From contig WHVA01000253.1 in assembly GCA_015179125.1 (NCBI GenBank), positions 62,001-126,000 on the forward strand: a stretch of 64,000 nt of DNA, written 5' to 3'. The notes under the pieces are model-generated. The model did no database searches. It saw only the letters and a program-made list of their open reading frames with translations, and was not told the DNA's origin. This DNA is from Gautieria morchelliformis. Taxonomy: Eukaryota > Basidiomycota > Agaricomycetes > Gomphales > Gomphaceae. Made by a program: the position numbers and the translations under genes. This document shows positions 58,990-64,000 of this stretch, piece after piece (position 1 is the stretch's first letter; each line of letters opens with the position of its first letter).

Positions 58990-60853
58990 ATGCCTTTGCA
59001 CTTCCCTCTATCGCAGTCACCGGTTATGTTACCCACAGCCCCATCTCTCCGGTCAGCACGTAACCTCCTCTCCATCTCGAGTGCCATGCCACACCCCCAG
59101 CATCGCGACGGAGAGGAGGTAAATCAACATGTTGACTTGTTCGCCCCGAGTATTTCTGTTCCGGCCTCACCGTCACTACATTCCTTCAGGTGCATCCCCC
59201 GACAAACACCCTATTCTCCCCCTTTTACCCCTCCTAATCTCGCCTCGAGCACGTTTTACGAGCATAATAATCGGTCTTTCCCATTCACACCCCCCACGCC
59301 AATTTTCTCACCCATACCAGGATATGACGAGGGAAACCAGAACCAGCTCGCCTTTCCGATCTCGCGCAATTTAAGGGATGTCCCTTCTTACGCTCGTATT
59401 GCGTTGGATCCATGCGCCCAGCCCTTCGTGCCATCGAAAGCTATGCACCGCAATTCCAACCCGCGGCGCATTCTCCAGCCTCTTGCTCTTCCTCATCCCC
59501 GACATCGCTCCCGTCTCTCTTACAGAGCAAAGGCTGATCGGATTCTCGTCGCTGCGGTAAACGCTAGTGATGCTCATCTCTACTCCTCGCACTTCCCGGC
59601 TGGACATGGGCTGCATCGCGACTTCGTACGCAGATATGCTCCTGGGGCTCAGATAGGCGTCGGCGCGTTTGGATTTGTGGTCACTGCCAGAGACAGGCTG
59701 ATGGGGAACGAAGTTGCAGTCAAATTTATTGAAAAAAGTAAGGTCCCCGCCTGGGGATGGAGTCGTGATCCCGAGCTAGGACGCGTTCCCACTGAAGCTG
59801 TCCTGCTGAAACTGTTGGATCACCCGGGCATTATCAAACTCTTGGATCTCTTCCAAGACAGAGTTTACTTTTACCTCGTATGCACAATTCATGTTGTTTC
59901 AGCTATTACATCTCATTTCACCAACTCTTTTCTAGGTGGAAGAACTGCATGGGTCATCGTGGCGCGGTACGCAACTAATCCCTGGCACCGGTCTAGGTCC
60001 CGAGGGGTGTGCCCCCCCTGGTGTGCTCCATGCGCCTACGACTACGCTTTCAGTCGAATCGGGGGTGGTACCGTTATCGCCTCCAGGTTCTGTTCATCAG
60101 ACGGTACCAGATTTGACTCGCGTTGCCTCTGAAGATTTTGTGTTGACCCCACCCCCATCCTCGTCCTCCTCCACATTTTCCTCGCCATTCTGTTCCCCTG
60201 TGTCTATGGTCTCTCCTGCTTCGCCTCTGACGCCGCCCCCGGGAGCGCGTCCGAATATGGGTCGCAGACAATCGCACGATCTGTTTGAATGCATTGAAGA
60301 ATACCAACGCCTATCCGAGTCGCAAGCTCGCTACATTTTTGCCCAAGTTGTGGATATTATCTATTACCTCGACGGAATTGGCGTCACACATAGGGACATC
60401 AAGGATGAAAATGTCCTCATCGACCGCGCCTTCCGCGTCAAGCTCATCGATTTCGGCGCCGCGAGCTGCGTGGACCCGGAAGCGCCTCGCCCCTGGTATC
60501 GTCACTTCCGCGGAACTGTAGCGTACGCTCCTGCCGAGATTATCAATGAGGTTGAATGGCATCAAGCTGAGCCTGCGGACATCTGGGCATTAGGGATCCT
60601 CCTTGCCTATTTGATTACTGGGAAGAGTGCCTTCCCGTCGGCGACAGACGCTGCTCACGGCAGAATCTCACTTCATAACTGCAGTGTCCGGGCAGAAGGT
60701 GAGAGGCAGGTGCCACTGCGTCAGGAAAGCAGCATTTCAATAGAATGCTGGAATCTCCTGGCGCGATGTCTCGATCCTGATCCTCACACGAGGGCAACCA
60801 TTGCCGAAGTCAAGATTCATCCATGGTTGGAACACGCGTTGGACGGGGCGTAG
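58990..60853 (+). CDS. Ser/Thr protein kinase with hinge insert
   Basis: Two exons (58990-59877, 59936-60853) give 601 residues from the first ATG; an ATG at 59086 would shorten it by 32. The first ~210 residues are P/S-rich and disordered. The kinase domain shows the glycine loop G-V-G-A-F-G-F-V, V-A-V-K, T-H-R-D-I-K-D-E-N-V-L-I-D, D-F-G-A and, instead of A-P-E, A-P-A-E. D-I-W-A-L-G-I-L and R-A-T-I-A-E-V close the C-lobe. All catalytic residues are present. The I-K-D-E-N loop recalls PAS-kinase/CAMK-like fungal kinases. A low-complexity insert of ~90 residues lies between the hinge (Y-F-Y-L-V-E-E) and helix D (H-D-L-F-E-C-I). Confidence 0.9.
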
Positions 60854-62495
60854 GTTCCAACTACGGTCGTGTGCGGGCTTTTGCTCGAATTTCCCTTCAC
60901 TGGACAATATTGTATCATTTCTTATTGCATTTGTGTCATCCTCTCGTCTTCTGCACTTCCCATCCCATGTTCTCAATTATCGCCAATGAATCCATGCCTG
61001 CTCCTAGATTAGACGCGGCAATCTTCGTTCTGGCATCCGTCTAGTCCCTCATCTGTCTCCAGACTCAGATTCATTTTCCAATCTTACTTGCTGTAGCCTC
61101 TATTTGTATCCTTCTTAGACAGATTCATATCATAGCATGTTTGACATGACGGACGTTGAATGTATGCGGCTGTCTGCCGCTGAGGATGACTATAGAATTC
61201 ATGGGATTGGTGGCATAATTTTCAGTGGTAAAACCACTGGTATCAATGGGTAAACAAGAAAATCACTGAATGATACGTTGCAGGAGAACAAGGGGCGTCT
61301 CGGCCCAATCTCAGCAGTCGCGCGCAGTTCGGTGATACTTAACGCCGTAGTATACGGGAGTCAGGGTCGACACGAATTACTAAAATAATTCCATGAGGTG
61401 TACCCCAAATGCTAGGTGAAATAACCGACCGAAAAGTCCCTAAGTATTGTTTCCAGCGTTCCTACTAGAAGCGCTGGCAGAACTCAAAGGAGCCGCTGTT
61501 TTCAGACCACGAGACAGACAACGATAAAACAGGTGAAATATTCTATGGCATCAAATAGCAGAGCTCGACACCGCTGGCGGGAAGAACAGAGGCAAGGCAT
61601 GGGTGAAACAGAATGTGTTACCATGTAATCTTGACGAAGCACACAGTCTAGCTATATCTTGAAAAGTGGATGGAAGTGGCGTGCTCCGTGAGGGTGAAGA
61701 AATTGTGAAGCAAGGGCACTCAAGGCTAAATTACGGAGGCCATCTTTAGACAGCACCGGAGGCTTTAGAGTGCCGACCTGATCTGAACCGATCCGGTTCG
61801 GGGACCCCGGAGCAGCGGGGGAGGGTGGGCGAATGGGTCCTCATCGTGCGCCTTGCGCGCAGCGCTGTAAGTTTTCTTACCCGAAACCATATAAAATGTT
61901 TTATTCGTGCTTACATTCATTGTATGCCAGACATGTTTTGCTGCGTCGGGTGCTGAATCGCAGAGCATCAGTCCGTGATTCGTTGCTGACTAATCATGAT
62001 CGGGCTCGTTGAGTGGCCCGTTGGTCATTCAGTTGCTGCGTCGGATTTCAGGGCCTCGTTTCGATGGATCGATGTGGTTTCTGTGGAGTTGTTACTTCCT
62101 TCCCGACCCCGGGTCTAACTTCCGCAGCGGCACCAGCGAGGAGATCCAGAGATGGCAAGTTCGAACGGCCACACCACCGCAACCGGAAGGCAAGTGTTGC
62201 GCAGAAGCAGAAGAAGTAACTCTGCTCTCGCTGTGTGCCTCACTGAAGAAAAAATGGTGCATGGTCCTCCGTGACGTCGCGGGCTCAGCCTGTGATAATA
62301 TACTGTAATACCGGATTCCGGTAAGATCAGATCACCCCGGGTGGGCTGTGCGACGGTCGGATATTGAAGGCCGAGCATGTAGAAATACCGCTGGGTCGAT
62401 GTTCGAGTGCCCATACCTCATACCCCCCCTTGGACGCACCGCCGAGGGTTACTCTTTCCATACTTACCTTATCTTTTCTTAGTATATTATCCGTA
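60854..62495. other. Long intergenic region, no gene
   Basis: 1.6 kb without any supported coding frame, tRNA-like fold or transposon feature. Confidence 0.5.
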
Positions 62496-63835
62496 ATGCC
62501 CCCCCTACTCGGTGAGTGCTTCCCCAGCAGCGTACTCATTTTTACATCACCAGTGTAAACTCACCTGCCTCGCACACTCAGATATTGCTCGCGCTGTTGT
62601 GAATGAGCTGGCTGCCCGCAAATCCGATGGTGAAGAGATTTCCCCTTACGGCTACATTCCCACCCAGTGGATATGTATCCTCTATGTGGCGCTGTTCGGT
62701 GTCACGACGGGTGCGCTACTTTGTGTAACGCGACTCCCTCTCGGCTCATGCCTATATTATATAGCGATCCACTTTGTCCAGGTGTTCTATATCAAGCCAC
62801 GATCGTATTGGATGTTGCCGACTGTCGTTATGTGTGGTATGGGCGAACTAATAGGATGGGGAGCAAGATTATGGAGCAGTATCACTCCACACTCCCAGAA
62901 TGCGTTCCTGATGCAGTGGGTTTGTCTCTGTAAAACGTCGTATTATGCTACTCACGCATCCCCCTTCCGCATGTGTGTAGAATTACGACCACCATTATCT
63001 CTCCAACTTTTATGACCGCCGCCTTTTACACCATGCTTGGCAGAATCATTTCCCGCCTTGGGCCTCAATTTGCCCGGATGTCGCCGCGAGTATGCAAGTT
63101 TAAACCTATCCTCGATCGTCTGACTGTATCTCACATTGATCACCCAAAGACGTCATCGTTTTTATAACTGCCGATTTGGCTGCGCTTATTGTCCAAGCTG
63201 TCGGAGGTGCCCAGGCCTCTACAGCTGCCAACCCTGAAGACGGGGCGCATGTCATGCTAATTGGTATCTTTTTGCAACAGGGTGAGTGGTGATTTTCACT
63301 CTTTCCAATTTCCTCTGTGGACATATATATGCGTATCCCTTTGACCCCTCCTGCCTCTCGTCGTTATTGAACTCGATGTACTGACAATTCTCGATCTAGC
63401 TGGAATAGCAATATACATGATTCTCGGCGCAGAGTTCTTGTGGCGTTTCCGCCACCAAAAGCCATTGAGGAAATTCACCGCTGTCGCTACAACGGAAGAG
63501 AACGAGTCCTTCAGTGGCTTCGAAAAACCAAGGCTCGGCCGCGAGCGCGGAGTGATGTCGCACAAGGAGTTCCTGATGGTTAATGGCTTGATAGTAGCAA
63601 CCTTATTGGTTCTCATTCGGTGCGTAGGTTTAATGCATAAACATCCCAGGCTGGTATACCCAGCGCTCACATTCGATATTTTAGATCTGTCTACCGTTCT
63701 ATTGAGCTGACTGGCGGATGGACCGGTCCGATTATTACCACAGAGTGGTACTTCAATGCCTTTGATGGTGCACCCATTACTCTTGCAATGGTTACCCTCA
63801 ACATCTTCCACCCGGGGTTCTTGTTGCGCGACTAA
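62496..63835 (+). CDS. RTA1-type multi-pass membrane protein
   Basis: A multi-exon gene of about 300 residues starting M-P-P-L-L-D-I-A-R. Exon 1 is only 16 nt (donor GTGAGT at 62512); later exons start near 62581, 62762, 62986, 63166, 63401 and 63685. It encodes seven likely hydrophobic segments of the RTA1 (lipid-translocating exporter-like) family, whose members affect resistance to lipophilic toxicants. Landmarks are I-L-Y-V-A-L-F-G-V-T-T, C-G-M-G-E-L-I-G-W-G-A-R, A-L-I-V-Q-A-V-G-G, G-I-F-L-Q-Q-A-G-I, Y-R-S-I-E-L-T-G-G-W and F-H-P-G-F. Most splice phases close, but the junction after R-M-S-P-R (63092) does not: donor GTATGC and the acceptor before D-V-I-V-F-I leave the frame one base short. 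Confidence 0.85.
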
Positions 63836-64000
63836 ATCGCTAGCGCACCGTGCATTTGCTTAGTACCTTGATGTTGCTTTTTATTTATTGTCTTTTTCTG
63901 AGTGAAGGACACGTCTAGACTACATAGGCTCGATTTCCGTAGATCGTATTATATACTGGTGGCATTAGTGCCAGTGACGCACGGACAAAAGCAAAAAAAA

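Overview
The window is nuclear DNA from a filamentous basidiomycete, most probably an agaricomycete. Genes carry many short GT-AG introns (about 45-85 nt), they are monocistronic on both strands, and the families present are typical of mushroom genomes: a kinase-like family with a degenerate DFG motif, BTB and F-box families, Helitron, Copia, LINE and hAT elements, an RTA1 membrane protein and a Tom1/HUWE1 HECT ligase. I see no bacterial operons, CRISPR, rRNA or convincing tRNA.

Left part (1-34 kb) is accessory and rich in mobile DNA. It opens with the 3' end of an autonomous Helitron (1-896), then two further Helitron-type 3' ends (to 4040 and 4429) around GC-rich, AT-rich and 21-bp minisatellite tracts. 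A local array of three kinase-like genes follows (4.5, 8.9 and 11.6 kb); only the middle copy is intact. A BTB pseudogene carrying three long hairpins sits between copies 1 and 2. After an intact quinone oxidoreductase gene (14.1-15.5 kb) comes a decayed Copia element (16.8-21.6 kb, minus), itself interrupted by a 961-bp TA-flanked inverted-repeat transposon, and then a LINE fragment without reverse transcriptase (21.8-24.8 kb). A DMATS-type aromatic prenyltransferase (minus, 26.9-28.4 kb) and a linalool dehydratase/isomerase-like enzyme (plus, 32.4-34.3 kb) are divergently arranged around a deleted hAT element with an 8-bp target duplication. This pair is the best candidate for a small, undescribed terpenoid or meroterpenoid locus.

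Right part (35-64 kb) is mostly ordinary gene space: an F-box gene with two frameshifts, a 12.5-kb Tom1/HUWE1-type HECT ubiquitin ligase, a short-chain dehydrogenase, a secreted PL14-type polysaccharide lyase, a disordered repeat protein, a Ser/Thr kinase with a large insert after the hinge and an RTA1-type membrane protein. The 50.8-52.7 kb interval between the HECT ligase and the dehydrogenase holds a cluster of long hairpins and a ~100-bp near-perfect palindrome, resembling those in the BTB pseudogene.

Exon boundaries were deduced by reading splice sites and checking that the spliced frames close; they were not confirmed by transcripts.
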